Assembly: GCA_036852015.1 (NCBI GenBank)
Contig: JAANDG010000451.1
Coordinates: forward strand, 1 to 64,000
DNA length: 64,000 nt
Origin: Pelodera strongyloides
Lineage: Eukaryota > Nematoda > Chromadorea > Rhabditida > Rhabditidae
Direction of reading: 5' to 3'
Position numbers and translations under genes: made by a program. This document shows positions 37,236-50,600 of the stretch, piece by piece. The notes under the pieces are model-generated. The model worked only from the letters and a program-made list of their open reading frames with translations. It did not search any database and was not told where the DNA came from. Numbering within the stretch: position 1 is the stretch's first letter; each line of letters begins with the position of its first letter.

Positions 37236-38115
37236 AGTTAAAGGGACAGGCCCATCAAAGTAAACCTATATTTACGATACAAGTTTATCACTGGAAATAC
37301 TTATATGATACCGTGGCAAATATCCTTGTCGTCATAATACGTTTATCCAAGATACGGCGGACATGCGGAAATATAAGGTGTCCCTTTAACTGGATACTTA
37401 TATGAGTGGCACATAATACGTTTATCCAAGATACGGCGGACATGCGGAGGTCTCCCTGTTGTGCTGATGGACCTGGTATGAAACGAGCAAGTATGTGTAG
37501 TTTGCTGGACCATCTACAGAAGAAAGAAGAAAGAACAGTGTTGTGTCGAAGGAACCTCATTCCGATTGGAGGCCGAGTCGGAGAAGAGAAGAGATCAAAC
37601 CCCTCCGGTGTGTATGAAGACGATTTCGACCCACTTATTTCTGTTCTTAATAAAGATGGGCCTCTGCCAATTGCTACTAAGCGTTGAAAATATTGATCCA
37701 AGAATCCAACAAGCGGCCACGTCAACAGCAAAACATAAATGAAACAGCTTTAGTACAAGAAAGGCACAGTAGCAATTGGCTGAGGCCCATCTTTATTAAG
37801 AACAGAAACAAGTGGGTCGAAATCCTCTTCATGCACGTCGGAGGGGCTTTATCGCTTCTCTTCCATGACTCGGCCTCCAATCGACCTGAGGTTCCTTCGA
37901 TGCAACACTCTCTTTTTTCTTCTGTAGATGGTCCAGCACACCATACGTCCTTGCTCGTTCCATACCAGGTCCATCAGCACAGCAGGGAGACTTCCGCATC
38001 CGGCTGCATGTTGGATCTTGAGTAAACGTAAACCACTTCTATCCGATATTCAGCCCATTCTAATTTGCACTCCATAATCCACATCTCCTATAGGCCTGTG
38101 TTTTACGACAGTCGA
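37135..38115. repeat. Large inverted duplication around the LINE 3' end
   Basis: The stretch 37135-37680 (CAGGCCTACAGGTGATGTGG ... GGGCCTCTGCCAATTGCTAC) recurs inverted at 37770-38115 with moderate divergence. The loop is near 37690-37760. The left arm is longer because a TTAA MITE (37238-37389) inserted only there. Confidence 0.75.
37238..37389. mobile_element. Short TTAA-flanked MITE within one arm of the inverted duplication
   Basis: TTAAAGGGACAGGCCCATC at the left and GGTGTCCCTTTAA at the right. The opposite arm near 38025-38050 lacks it. A 38-bp stretch with GGCGGACATGCGG occurs inside it (about 37335) and again just outside (about 37409). Confidence 0.65.
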
Positions 38116-38349
38116 GCTCTAGTCTCAACAGACTTGTTGCTGTATTTCACACCTTATATTTAATGAAAATCAAATAAAAATGACGAATTTATTGTGACTA
38201 CTTTGGTTCCTTTAAAAAGTTATTTAAAATTATCTAAAGTTATCTAAAAACTAATATTTACGATACAATTTTGAAAATCGGTGAAGTTTGAAAAACATGA
38301 TGAGCAGTATTGCACATTTGTAACGACAGATCGCCACTGCTAGAGAACA

Positions 38350-38580
38350 CACATGTTTTCTTACTGATAAGCGGAGGGCGTAGCATACTTCAACACAATT
38401 CAGTAAATAACCATTTTGTCCTACTGATAAGTGGCGGGCGCAGCATACATACCTTACTCACTTCAGTAAATAACCATTTTGTCCTACTGATAAGGGACGG
38501 GCGCAGCATACATACCTTACCCACTTCAGTCAATAACCATGTTGTCCTACTGATAAGTGACGGGCGTAGAATACTAAAGC
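38350..38580. promoter_or_regulatory. 63-bp tandem array carrying four ACTGATAAG sites
   Basis: About 3.5 copies of a 63-bp unit. ACTGATAAG starts at 38363, 38423, 38486 and 38549, each followed by GGGCG.AG(C/A)ATAC. Single copies of the same block occur upstream of gene C (22563) and downstream of gene E (55462). Because 63 is divisible by three, an open frame of 223 codons (38310-38981) crosses it; I do not regard that as a gene. It looks like an amplified enhancer fragment. Confidence 0.6.
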
Positions 38581-39046
38581 GAATGTCAACCCATAATCCA
38601 CAGGATTCTATAACTCGCTATGGAAAAACAGTGTTTGCAAAAACATCGAGTCGGCACTCGTCTGGTACGTTTTCTGCTTGTATCCTTTTTTCTCGCCGGA
38701 CTCCTCTGTTTCTTTGCGTGGCAGCCCCTTGCTTGAATTGGCATGAATTCAAACGACCCGCGTACAACAAAGCGGCTGATTTTGTGCGGACGTCCAGAAC
38801 CACATTAAAAATAAAAATATTTTTTTATTTAAATAAACGACACGTAAGAAAAGAGTCCGTAACTGCTAAATTAGAAACATTATTGTGTTCATACATTATG
38901 TATTGTTCTTGTTTCATAAAATTGTTCAAAAGGGGCATGTGCATTACACATTACACAAGTATTAAAGTGAATGACAGTTAAGCAAAACTAACATCCCATC
39001 TTAAATAGCTCCTCACAACAAAAGGTCAAGCTGTCTAGCTAATGTC

Positions 39047-40400
39047 TCAGTCAGTCATAGGATCACGAATATTGTTGGGTCTGTTATTGTACCAATTGGA
39101 AAGCTTGTTGACTTCCTTCAGTGTAACTGCGACATCACGACGACCGTCCTTGAGGAATATTTTTCCTGAAATTGTGGTAAGAGTCTGGCGTCGAACGGTG
39201 GTTTTGTAGTTCAGTGAGATCGTGCCGTGTCAGACCTTGATTACCCACTATTCAAAGAACACCTACCTTTGCATTCAGCGATCTCAGCCCCTTTTATTGC
39301 GATAATAAATCATTTCAGATCACAAAAAGTTTCTGCATCTTCGCCCCCACAGCTTTAGTGTAATGCGTGTATTTGTCATGTCGCTGAGGCAGACCTGCCG
39401 CTCTCTGCCAGAAAACTGAAATGGAGTCAATAGCCGGCGGATTGTACTGATCTAACAGTTTCAAACCGTTCATGTGTTTGCAACATTGTGATCAAAATAA
39501 AAAAATCAGGATTTTATCGCGAAAATTTTTTACGTTTTGAACATGGTCCACGACGGCAAGGACATCAACAATTCGTCCGATGTGATCAGTGGCCTTGCAC
39601 AATGGAAAGACAGTAAATCCTTCCGACTTTTCCAACACTCGATTGTCACACACGCTTCCTGGTGACTCTTCTTGTTGATCCTTCATATACGCTTTCAGGT
39701 GTTTATCTGCCGCGTCATCGGTGGGGTTTATTTCAAAACGTCGCGCTCCACTCACTTTGATTTTGCCTGGAGGAAAATTGAATTGTAGTGTTTGAACTAT
39801 TCAAAGAAGCTTCCTTCAATTAGCCATTTCTTTGATTGAATGGACTAAGAGCAATTGTGGCGTTTTAAGTTATAAATAAACAAAGCCAACCTTTGTGGTT
39901 CTGAACTCTGGCGTGCTTAATCGCGATAACACTTCCTTGATGTTCTTCGTTAAATTCTCGTGCTTGCCGCCCACATAGCATGAACAAGGCGACAGAGACA
40001 GTTGTATCGATTAGTTCAATGTTCCTCGTGTCGTAGAGAGTCCCTCTTGCGTTTGTATACTACAATAGATGTTTCGTATCTGACTGCAAAAAAACACCCT
40101 GTCTAATCTTTCCATCAACAACAAGCGACATACTTCGAATTCGCCATCGTGATCTTTCACGTCACAAAGCGGAATAGGGTCAACTTCCAATGGAGGCAAC
40201 TCTATTGTCACGTCTGATTTCGTCACCTGAAATAGTTATTGTAAGTGGGTCCATGGAAAAACGTAAAATCATTGTGGATGTTTTTGAAAAAAAGGTCCTC
40301 ACATCAGAAGTTCGTGCATCTAGTTCATATTTATGCCCCGTGAAATTATGGGTAGACATAGTGACTTCCCGCATGCGGGCGTTCGACACGTTGCTCCAGA
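39047..40400 (-). pseudogene. RPA70-like pseudogene F (3' half, copy of gene E)
   Basis: Exon remnants match gene E exons 10-15: about 40303-40400, 40134-40226, 39891-40059, 39534-39766, 39267-39415, 39047-39165. Homology stops inside DBD-A, where the acceptor of exon 10 is gone, and no linker or N-terminal exons exist to the right. The DBD-B1 entry exon has lost exactly 42 nt (14 codons, the VD(L)LAVI strand region) compared with gene E. The penultimate exon has one extra base (149 versus 148 nt), which breaks the frame. The stop is different (39047-39049). The downstream flank also matches the gene E flank, so the copy arose by segmental duplication. Confidence 0.85.
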
Positions 40401-40429
40401 TATTTACTTTTGACCTTCGCGTATATTCT

Positions 40430-41612
40430 GTCACTCAATATACATCCTTTAGACACGATTAGCTTCTTTATTTTGCGTACTTGTGTGCACTTGTGTTTTG
40501 TGTGTGCATGTTTATCTATTTCTTGTCACAACTGTTGCTAGCTTTAGGAAATAAACATCAAGTGCACACAAGCATGCAAAATAAACTAATTCTGAAATAA
40601 ATAAAATAAAATGTACATATTTCTGCGGCAATACTGGATACACTTACATTCTTATTAAAATATGAGGTTGCTTTTTGAAATCAAACAATCATCACGGCTG
40701 AGAATAACATTTTATTTTATTTCTTCATTCTTTATAATGCTTTATTGATAGAATAGAACACAATTCAATTAATGGATTTAAAAGGAATATCGAGTGAATT
40801 TTTTTAGTTATTTGGACTGATATTGGATTTTCATGCCTCGTTCATTTATGCATTTTACCAGGCGACTTTAACTGCGCAATTCACAAAACATTAGACTCCA
40901 GGTGAGAGATTTCAGGCACGGAAGTGGGCGATACTTATGAAACGTCTGCACTGTATGATCAACTGAATATTTTGCGAATGAAGACCATAACTCGGTTCTA
41001 TACGGAGCTTGGGAGTTGTGCTTCGATTTTCCCTTTAAGTGGCACAATTTAATCAAATTTTGAAAGCTGCGTAATTTTGAAGCTGCTTGAAGCTGATTCA
41101 TAGTTAACACTTCAGAACCTTACTCTGTTACATATGCAGAAGCCTCAGCTAAATTTTTAGAATGGGAGGGTCGGAGCTCAGCAGTGTTATGTACGCGAGA
41201 ACACAGCGCACGCACACCTTCGCTCCTCGTTGTGTTGCTTGACGTGACTGGATACGCGGTGCAGTGCGCCGCGTAGACTAGGTTACATTTCACAATGTTA
41301 TTATACTAAACCTAGTACTCATTTTTTCGCATAGACTTTCACATAGGAATTAGTAATGCAAGGTTACAGCGAAGACATGCGACTGTAATAATCAGAATGC
41401 GTTCCAATTCCCCGGACATAACTAGGTTAATAATACAATTGTTATAATCGACCTAGTGAAACGTGAAACCACACTAACCATAAGGGAAAAATAATATCTT
41501 CAGGATTCTAACAAGAATTTTTTTATACATAATAGCTCATTTGGGGGGAACAGTAAAATACATTTTGGTCAACGCTCGCTCCAATGAATTGCCTAAACTC
41601 ATTGTAACGCGG
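40430..41612. other. Spacer between gene D and pseudogene F
   Basis: AT-rich, with no gene-like frame and no clear repeat ends found. Confidence 0.5.
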
Positions 41613-44600
41613 TTACTTGCGACCATATGCACGATCCACTTGTGCTCTTGCGTTCCTGTAGTTCGCACCGTACCAATCGTAAAAATCAGCGGCTTCATCG
41701 TTGATGTTCGGATTAAATTCCACTAGTGAATCATCGTGTGTGGCAAGAGCGAGCCTTCCTGCAATAAAGAGACAAAATTGAGATGTAGTTACAAATATAA
41801 GGCTAGTTCTAGCAAGAATAAGCCTTCCTGCAATAAACAGAAAGAAAATAAGATGCAATCCAAATTACAAGGTTAATGGAAGTAAGGTTAAATGCGTCCA
41901 TATAAAAAAATATCTGACCTGCATTGTTCTCCACTTTCACTGACTTGATTAAGACGGCTTTCCCCTCATGGCTTGAATTAAAAAAGTCCACTTGTTTCCA
42001 CCAGAGAACAAGCACACCTGAGCCTCTGTGGTCTAAGACCCTGACGTCTCTTTTCTTGCACGGATGCCCCTCTCTGTTGCCGAACTGAAACAATAGATAT
42101 CCATACTTGGCCTACACCAACGACTATATTTTCTCGTGGAAAAGAGTCCTTGAATTGAAAGTTGAAAGTTTAGGTTTCCTCATGTCTTAGATCTACGAGA
42201 GGCTGGGTTTCATCATGTATTAGATCTACGAAAAGAGGCCAGAGGTCAATATTTGAATCGGATTCTATAAAAAAAATCCTGTATTTATACTCAAATCCGG
42301 CAAATACCCAAAATGGTATTTATTTCATTAGCTTTCTGCTTTTATTTTAACAGCATGGCACTCTGGAGCGTGCCCACATTTTTTGTAATATTATAATTCA
42401 AAAGAAGTTGCAAAGCCTAACAAGTGGACGTCTGGACCTGGCGTCGAGATAGTGTAGTTAACAAATTCCTCGCAAAAAGGCCCATCCAAACAAAGTGTTC
42501 CCCTCGTTGTGTTCCCCTCGTTTTTCTGGGTCGCGACCACGGTATCTCGCTGTGGATCTTCATTTCCTAATAACTCATCCTATTCTGCATATTACAAAAC
42601 GTCGCCAGATTCTAGTTTGGTTCTATCGAGCACACTGCGGGGAAAGGCTGGGCCGCTGGGCGAAGTCGCCATGCACCATTTTATCGTGTTCTGCATCATC
42701 ATTTTTTTCACTTCGTAATTCGTCGCGCCTACTTTCTGCTGCGCGTACGTTTTGCGCCCAGGGACGCCATGGCTCGCCGCGCACCACTCGAGTTTCATCG
42801 TTGGGTATTACAATTTATTTTGCTTGGAAAGCGGCTGTATGGTTAATTACGTTTTACAGGTAAACATAGTTCTGAAAAACACGCAGTATATCGGCCGTGA
42901 ACGATGATTATATGGGAAAAAGAGGTGTATTTTGAAATGGGCATGATCATTTAAAGTGGTGCTACAACCTATAACCTCGTTTTGAAAAAGGATTTTCGAA
43001 AAGATTAGAATAGAAAATTCGCGCCAATCAATCAGTAATGTGCTTCAATCATGCCTCGCTCCCCTTCATATATAACCCGAAATAACCACCCCGGATGGTT
43101 ACATGTGCTAAATAAGATTACACTATTAGTTGTAGACACTCGTGTGCACAGGCAAGCTGGAGTTTCTTAAAGGGCATGTCAAGGGGGATTCTGCGCAGAA
43201 AGGCATCTCCTGGCGCACATTAAAGGATCGCAGTCACTTCAATTTCGTCTTTTTACTTCAATTTTCAATAAATATAAAAAGATACCTAGAAAAATACCTA
43301 TCCAATACCGATTTACGGAGCATTTATCACAGGGAAAGAAATCCCTTCGGTTGAGTTTTGATTTTAAGCAAAATGGGGGGTTTTCTAAATTGCAGTGGGA
43401 CTTGGCCGGTTGCCAATGATGACAAAACAAAGAAAAACCGGGGAAGAGGGAAAGTGTCTGCTCTACTGTCTTAGTTGTCGTTGTTATACTGTACCTTATT
43501 AAAACACAACCGAGGGGATTTCTTTCCCTGGGTCAAATTTTCAGTAAATTGACACAGTAGATGTATTTTTCTATGTACCTTTTTATGTTTATGGATAATT
43601 GAAGTAAAAATACGAATTTAAGGTGACTGCGATCCTTTAAGTAAATCTCGAAAGGCGCACTATACAGAATACCCATAAAAATCGCAGCAGATTAAAATAT
43701 TTCAAATTTTGTCATAAACGTGAACAAAACTTCATTTGGAACAACACATTGTTGACGCGACGCATGTTCGAACCTCCGTCGCTTAACGAAATTCAACAAT
43801 TGAAGCAAAAAATCGAAATCCCATAGTGAAGGCATTTTTTGGAGTGGTTTGAAATTATTTTTCTTCTTATCAAAAACTTTTCGTTTATTTTTGTTTTCAC
43901 TTTCATTACCTACAAAACGTAAGCTTTCTTTTGAGCCCAACATGCAAAACCGGCTTGACATTCCCTTTAAAATTATGGCATGGTTTTGCAGAAGTTTCAT
44001 ATGTTTTGACCTCTTCATCAGGCGACCTTCATGATTTTCAGATTGAATTGTGAAATTGTTCGACTACTGTTGATTTTTTATTCTAATCATAGTGATTTTA
44101 ATTTGAATGTAGATTTCGAAAATCCGCAATAATACTAATAAAATTTAGTAAGTATATAATACTTACTTTTTCCCTGAATAATTATACCCTGAAACATTGG
44201 CTTTGTTCCAACGGAGCAAAAAAAGGTTGCTTTCCCAACAAAGAAAACCAACAGCGAAAAAGGGCTCTCTGATGCAACCCAAACTACGCTAACATCGTTT
44301 GGGTTACATCATAGAGCCCTTTTTCCGGGAAAACAAAAATTTGCGGGCAAGTTGATAGACCATGAATGGGCGAATCTCTTCCGAAACATACCCGTTCCAC
44401 ATCCTTGACTCTGTCTATCACCACAAGGATGTTGATCAACATCCCAATATAGGATGTCAACTCGAGTAGACTGACAATTGACGATTGTTGACGCCGATAC
44501 CATGATTGGAGATGAATTGCCTCTGCTGGTGCTTCGTCCGCATCATTAGACAAACTGTAGATTACAACTCGTTTCGCTCCGCTCACTTTGAGTGACCCTG

Positions 44601-47600
44601 AAAAAAAGAGAACCCCTCTTGGAACGTGGAAGAAATAAAAAGATTATGACAACGGTTGAAATCTTTCGTGGCTACTGTTTGCTGTTTTTTTCACTACAGG
44701 AAAAATCCCAAGTCCAAGTGGAAGCTCCTGGCGTCAGGGACATGTTCACAAAGTTTTAACTCGTCTCATTTGTAAAACAACTGGCCCACCATAGCCGCAA
44801 AGACAAATCTATACACTGGGCTAGAGGGTAACTGATGCGATAGAGGCAGGTTGAGAGCGCACTGATCTGCTATCGTCATACAACGCTAGTCCAAGCGGCC
44901 ATGCCCGTTGTTTTCTAAATACTACGTTTCTTTTTGGCGAAACACTCGTGCACCTGCATAATGAAGCGCCATAATTTTTTGTTGCTAGTTTTTCGGGGTC
45001 AATGTGCTTGAATATTTCTTTTGGGAGCATTCACTGTTTGTCTAAAAATTTAAAGTTTAAATTTGTTTTCACGCTTCAAGAACGTGCGCCTTTTATTCAA
45101 GGGTCTAGTAAAGAAGTTTCTCAGCACTCACCATTGTACACACCAAGCAAGGCATGCTCAATTCCAATCACCTTCCCGATGTTCTCTTGGTCGAATTCGA
45201 TAGCTTGTCTTCCGAGCAAGGTAAACACGATTGAACCAGGAGCCGACCGATCCATGAGCTCAATATCCCTCCGGAAACAGTCGGTTCCGTTTTTGTTAAT
45301 GTACTAAAAAGGTTTCTAACAAATTTTATTTGCAGTAGAAAAGCTATACTACCTGACACTTGGTGAGATGGGGAACTATACTAAACGGGCACATAAAAAA
45401 TTAGAATATATTGTTTGTGGTCAACAGCAATCGTTGATTTTCATATCTCTCAAATAGAGTACAGATGTCTCGAAATCGGCCATTTTTTTAGCTTTTCGGT
45501 TTAAAATTAAAATTTTCGCCCCAGAACCCCAGCAGACGAGTGCTCTTTTTGCGAGTAATGAAAAACAACGAAAGTGCTCATTTTGAAGCAAAGAACATCA
45601 ATTATTGTCCTAGTTGCATAGCGTTCTTCGTGAAGACAGAAATTGAGGAACAATAAAAACAGAGACTATTTCCCATCCGTTTGAAGCAAATAACTAAACG
45701 CTTACGGTGTTTAGAGAATGGACTCTATGGATCACTGCAAGTGCATCGATGTAATCTTTAACATGATCTTTGGCATAGCAAAGTTTAATGAGGTGGTTCA
45801 GCCGAAGTGGTGGAAGCTTGATTGTTTGACCTATTTCCTCCTCCACCTGAAAAAGTCTTGAATATTTGGGATGAGGAACGTTTATAATAATCCGAGCAGA
45901 TGATGATAAAGCGTACATTCACTAATGTTCTAAAGTTGTTTTTTAGCAAAGCATTACGTCACTGCCGTAAATGCATAAAATAGAAGTGGTTGTTGAAAGG
46001 TAGGAGCCATATAAATAAGCGCATATGTTTGTTGTGTATTTAGCTGCACAGTTTAATCTTAATCATGGAGCAAGCTTGCTTCCCGTGAGCACCGAATCGA
46101 AGATAGATTAGAGCACTGTGCCTAAATATTCAACGAATCAGTGGTAAATAAATAAAATATATTTTATAATAAAATATATTACATCATCACGGTAAGCCTG
46201 TAGTTGAAAGGGATGTCTTGTGGTGTTAGTGGAGTAGGCATCTTGCACAATCGCGTTCGACACGACGTAGCACTTAAAAGGTAAGATGATAGTGCAGGAA
46301 TACTGATGATCAAGGTAATGACGGTAAAGTTGCACAGCAAAGCTGAAAAAAAGCTAAACCCAGCCCTGAGACTAACTATCTTGAAAATATAAAATGATAC
46401 ACTTACTCTGCGCCAAAAATAAACTAACCCTCTTCAATTGAATCCATTCGAACAAATGGACTGCAGATTCCCCGTATGCATAAATTTTGATCGTTGTTCC
46501 GTACTCATCAGTTAGTTCGAAGTTAAATGCCTAAAATAAGGTTAGCGATGCGCAAGTAAGGAACTCCTCAAATCAGAGGTTCACGGTTCAAGTGCTCGTT
46601 TAGATATGCTTATTTTTGTCTAAACCCAACCTTACCGTATAGGTATTTTTAACTTGCACTGTAGCAGCACCCATGGAATGAAAAATTGCACCCATGGAAA
46701 GAAAAATTTACTGAAAAGGTTCTCTAACTTTGTCGCTATCTCAACATCTTTATCAATCTCGAACCCTCTTTGCCTATAGCGTTGTTTTCCTGCCGACTAC
46801 AATGTGCACCATCTACCGAATAGAAAGGCGATACATCTCAAGTCTGCCCAATATCAGCAAACTACAGACTCTGGGATCCCTGATTGGAAAAAAATTTGTA
46901 CTAATTGTGAATTTAATAGGGTGAACAATACGTATCAAAAATAAAGTACGGGCGATTTTAATTGATCCCATCCCTTTCTTTTACCTACTTGTACATGAAG
47001 ACGTGTTTCAGAAAAATTACTGTGAAGACCGTATTTCATAACAACTATTACTCGCAGAGCTATTCCCCGGCAAACTGTCCCACCGGGCACCGTGGTCAGA
47101 AAAGTCAAAATAGTTTTTACGACTCACAACCGACCATTTTCATGCTTTCTCTTAGTAACAATACTAAAACGAATGGCATAAAAAATGTTTCTTGAATTAT
47201 TCCCTAGGGAAGATATTTAAAAAGGGTGAGTATTGATCGATCTGCCGATAACATGAGTAAAACAAGATAAACTAGGGGAGCTAAGAGATATGGCTGAAAC
47301 ACACTGTTTTGAGCAAAATAAACTATAGTTTTCATCGTTTATTTTACTTAAAACAATGAAAAAAACCGTGTGTTTCAGCCATACCTCTTAGCTGCCCTAG
47401 TGTATCTTGTTTTACTCATTTTATCGAAAGATCGATCAATATTCACCCTTTTTACCTAATAGCTTTTTACCTTTGTACAATCAAAGTAAAGCATAAAAAA
47501 CAAGGTGATTTTGAGCGAACCCATCCTTTTAAACGGATCGATTCGCCTGAAAAGGTGTCTGTTTTTTTTTGTTTCGTTATTTTCTATAAGGGATAATAAA

Positions 47601-50600
47601 AATTTGGAATACAAAAAGTAGTAGTCCAGTGGCAGCGCGTTTGTCTCTAACGCAATCGACCCAAGTTCGATTCCGGCCCATGTCAACTTTGAAACCGCCA
47701 CCCGGCGAGGGAATCATGGGCGATCCCTCTTGGCCCTAGCCCGAAGACGTCGAGCAATTTGTCATCTGGAAATCGTCGCCTAATGCTCAGGACCTCTGAA
47801 GAACAAGTCATAATCCAATCATTGAAACTGCATTTCACCCTTGAATAAAGGTGCACGCTCTTGAAGCGTAAAAGATTTATTTATTTATAAGTAGTCTTCT
47901 ATTTCAATACTCGGCGATAAAGTGATATTAGGCGATAAAGTGGTGGATTGATCGGTCCGGAGCGCAAAAAAGGGTAGTTGTCCTATACAAACAAGGCTGG
48001 ACAATCACCCTTTTGGCATTCCGGACAGATCAATCCACCACTTTATCACCCAATATCTTCGGGAGTATTGAAATAGAACACTGCTTTTTGTATTCCAAAT
48101 TTTTATTATCCCATATAGAAAATAGAAAAAAAAAACAGACAGAATTTAAGGTGAACCTATCCCTTCAAAGCAGCTCAATCACAATAAATTCGTCTTTCTT
48201 ATTGGATTTTCATTAAATATATTATTACATGGAAAAATACCGCACCAATACTAAGCTACAGAAAAACTTCTTTCTTATTTGATTTTCATTAAATATATAA
48301 TGACATGGAAAAAAATACAGCACCAACATTAGAAAAACTATCTCGGGGAGAGAAATCTCTGGGAATGGATGGAGTTCACGAAAAATATCACCCTGTATTT
48401 GTTTCCTTTTTATCGAATAATGATCGTCTCATCTTCCAAAAACCTTATTTACAAGGTAGGGTACTTGAAGGTTAATCTAGTGCTGAGTGCATATAAAATA
48501 TCAAATATCAAACATAAAAGATGGGATGTCCTGCATCCCTTTAAGAATGTGTAAAGCTTTTGCAGGATAAATAAAATGTAATCAATGAGCATCTGCATGC
48601 ATACCTGGACCTTACTCGTTGTTGTTCCCAGTGAATCCACTGCTGTGCACACGCCGACTGTGTACCAGCTAAGAGAATACATTACAAATCATATGAGATG
48701 TTTATGTTTCATCTGCATGTAATATTACGTTTCTGCTGCACAAATGTTTTAGTGGATCAAAACGTACCCGCTGATAGCAGGCGAGATTTCCGCGATTGGT
48801 ATCTTAAACTTATTTGCAATCGGTGTTGCGTTATGTGGCCTTTGTTCACACGCCGTTGCATATGGGGGTGGAGCCTCTGACGCATATGTGGGCACAGACG
48901 AAACATTGTGTCCATGTGCCACATTTCTGTTTCTTTCCCGTTCAACGTCATCGAACCTCACAGAGGCCGGTGATCGACGGTCTAAATAGGGGTCATGTTT
49001 ACGTTCTTCACTTCACTTCAGAGTATGATGTTTTATAAGATTTATTGATAAGTGTTTTATATTTGTTTACAACATATTCCCTTTTTTTTTGAAAACTCAC
49101 AAGTAGACAAGACTGACAAAAAAATGCAATAAAGTCAACAGGGGAACGTTACTAGAAGAAGAAAAAGGCAAAAAATTATGTCCAACGTCAATGAATTTTC
49201 GTGAACTCGCGTCAATTAGCTCATTGAAGTGAACTTAAAGTTATTTAGTAAGGAAAGCTCTGCTTACTCATAAATTGTTCGGCGCCGTGCCTTGCTGTGA
49301 TTGGAATTGGAGGAATTGGAGTAGGCGCCTTAAATGTAAGGTATTAAAGCAGCGACTGAATATTGAAAATGCTTGCCTTGATAAGAGAATAAAGCTGACT
49401 TACTTCTGGCACTGGCGGCTCTGGGTCTGTGGATGGGAGTCGATCTGGCAAATTTTGCCCTTGTATCTTCTCATGATTACAAAGAAATTCATATGATTTG
49501 AGACACAAACCGCTGAAAGTTTTCAACTGAATTAGGCCGCTGACTATGCGAATGATTGAGAAGAACTATGCTAAAATGCGACTCCAGCGTTTCCTAATAC
49601 GGCTAACATCCGTAAGCCGTGCGCTGGGGGTACAAGTCTTTGGGAAGATTTACACTTTTTTTACAGTATTTTACATGAAACAGTATTTTGATAGAACATG
49701 TGCATTCCATCTAACAGTAGCATTTGGCCCATCTTACGGTTCTCGGCGCTGAGAATCCGAAGGTGGGGTAAAAAAAAATAAGGTTATCTGGCGTGGGCCT
49801 TTAAACTCAAACATGACTCGAAGTTTGCGCACCAATATGTTAACAGCTTATCGTTATCGTTTAGTGAGCTACTGGTAGATCATGTAGTTCACGTAATAAC
49901 ATGCGTGACAAGTTTGCAGGGTTATGCATTACAATAATACAGTTACTCCAAACCAGAGCCTACCCCATTGGAAGTTCCGTGAGCTCTTCGACATATATTA
50001 TTGGATAATAAGAATCGAATTGATCCATGATTCCATCAATATGTAATTGGTTGAGAAGGGAGACACGCACAAAGCATTCTGATAGAAAAAAACCATTCAC
50101 CAATAATTATGAGAAAAGGAAAGTACTTTTCATGTTCGGTTACGGACTGTGCCTGTCACAATGTTTTCCCAAATACAATTGCATTTAATTTTAACATGAA
50201 AAGGGCGATGATGTACAAAAACCATTAAAAAAATATCCATACTAGTCGAAGAATAAAAAAGTTTCATGATCGAAAGGAATACGTAAAGAATTCAATACTT
50301 GAGATGTGCAGGCCGTCGCACAGGGTCAATATTACATTCCGCTCTCCATTCTTCTCAACTTTCTGAAACTGTCTCGATCCACTTGTTTATATTTCAGTCG
50401 TATTCTTTTAATGAGTAAATAATTTCTTAACTATAGCCAAACCACAGTGGAAATATAAGAAATACACATACATGTATTTGAACGATCGCGGGTCCCTGGT
50501 GTCCGTCAAACATCTAAAGAACACGTATTAAGTATAATACCCAAAAATATCAAAAATTAATAAAAAAATTTAAAAAACACCTTTTACTTCTGACAATCAA

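Noticed and set aside
38310..38981. A 223-codon plus-strand frame
   Set aside because: It runs through 63-bp tandem repeats and into unrelated sequence; no family features. Kept only as a regulatory-array observation.
42495..42863. Open frames in a slightly GC-richer stretch of a gene D intron
   Set aside because: No homology I can recognise and no splice signals linking it to gene D; perhaps an old transposon piece.
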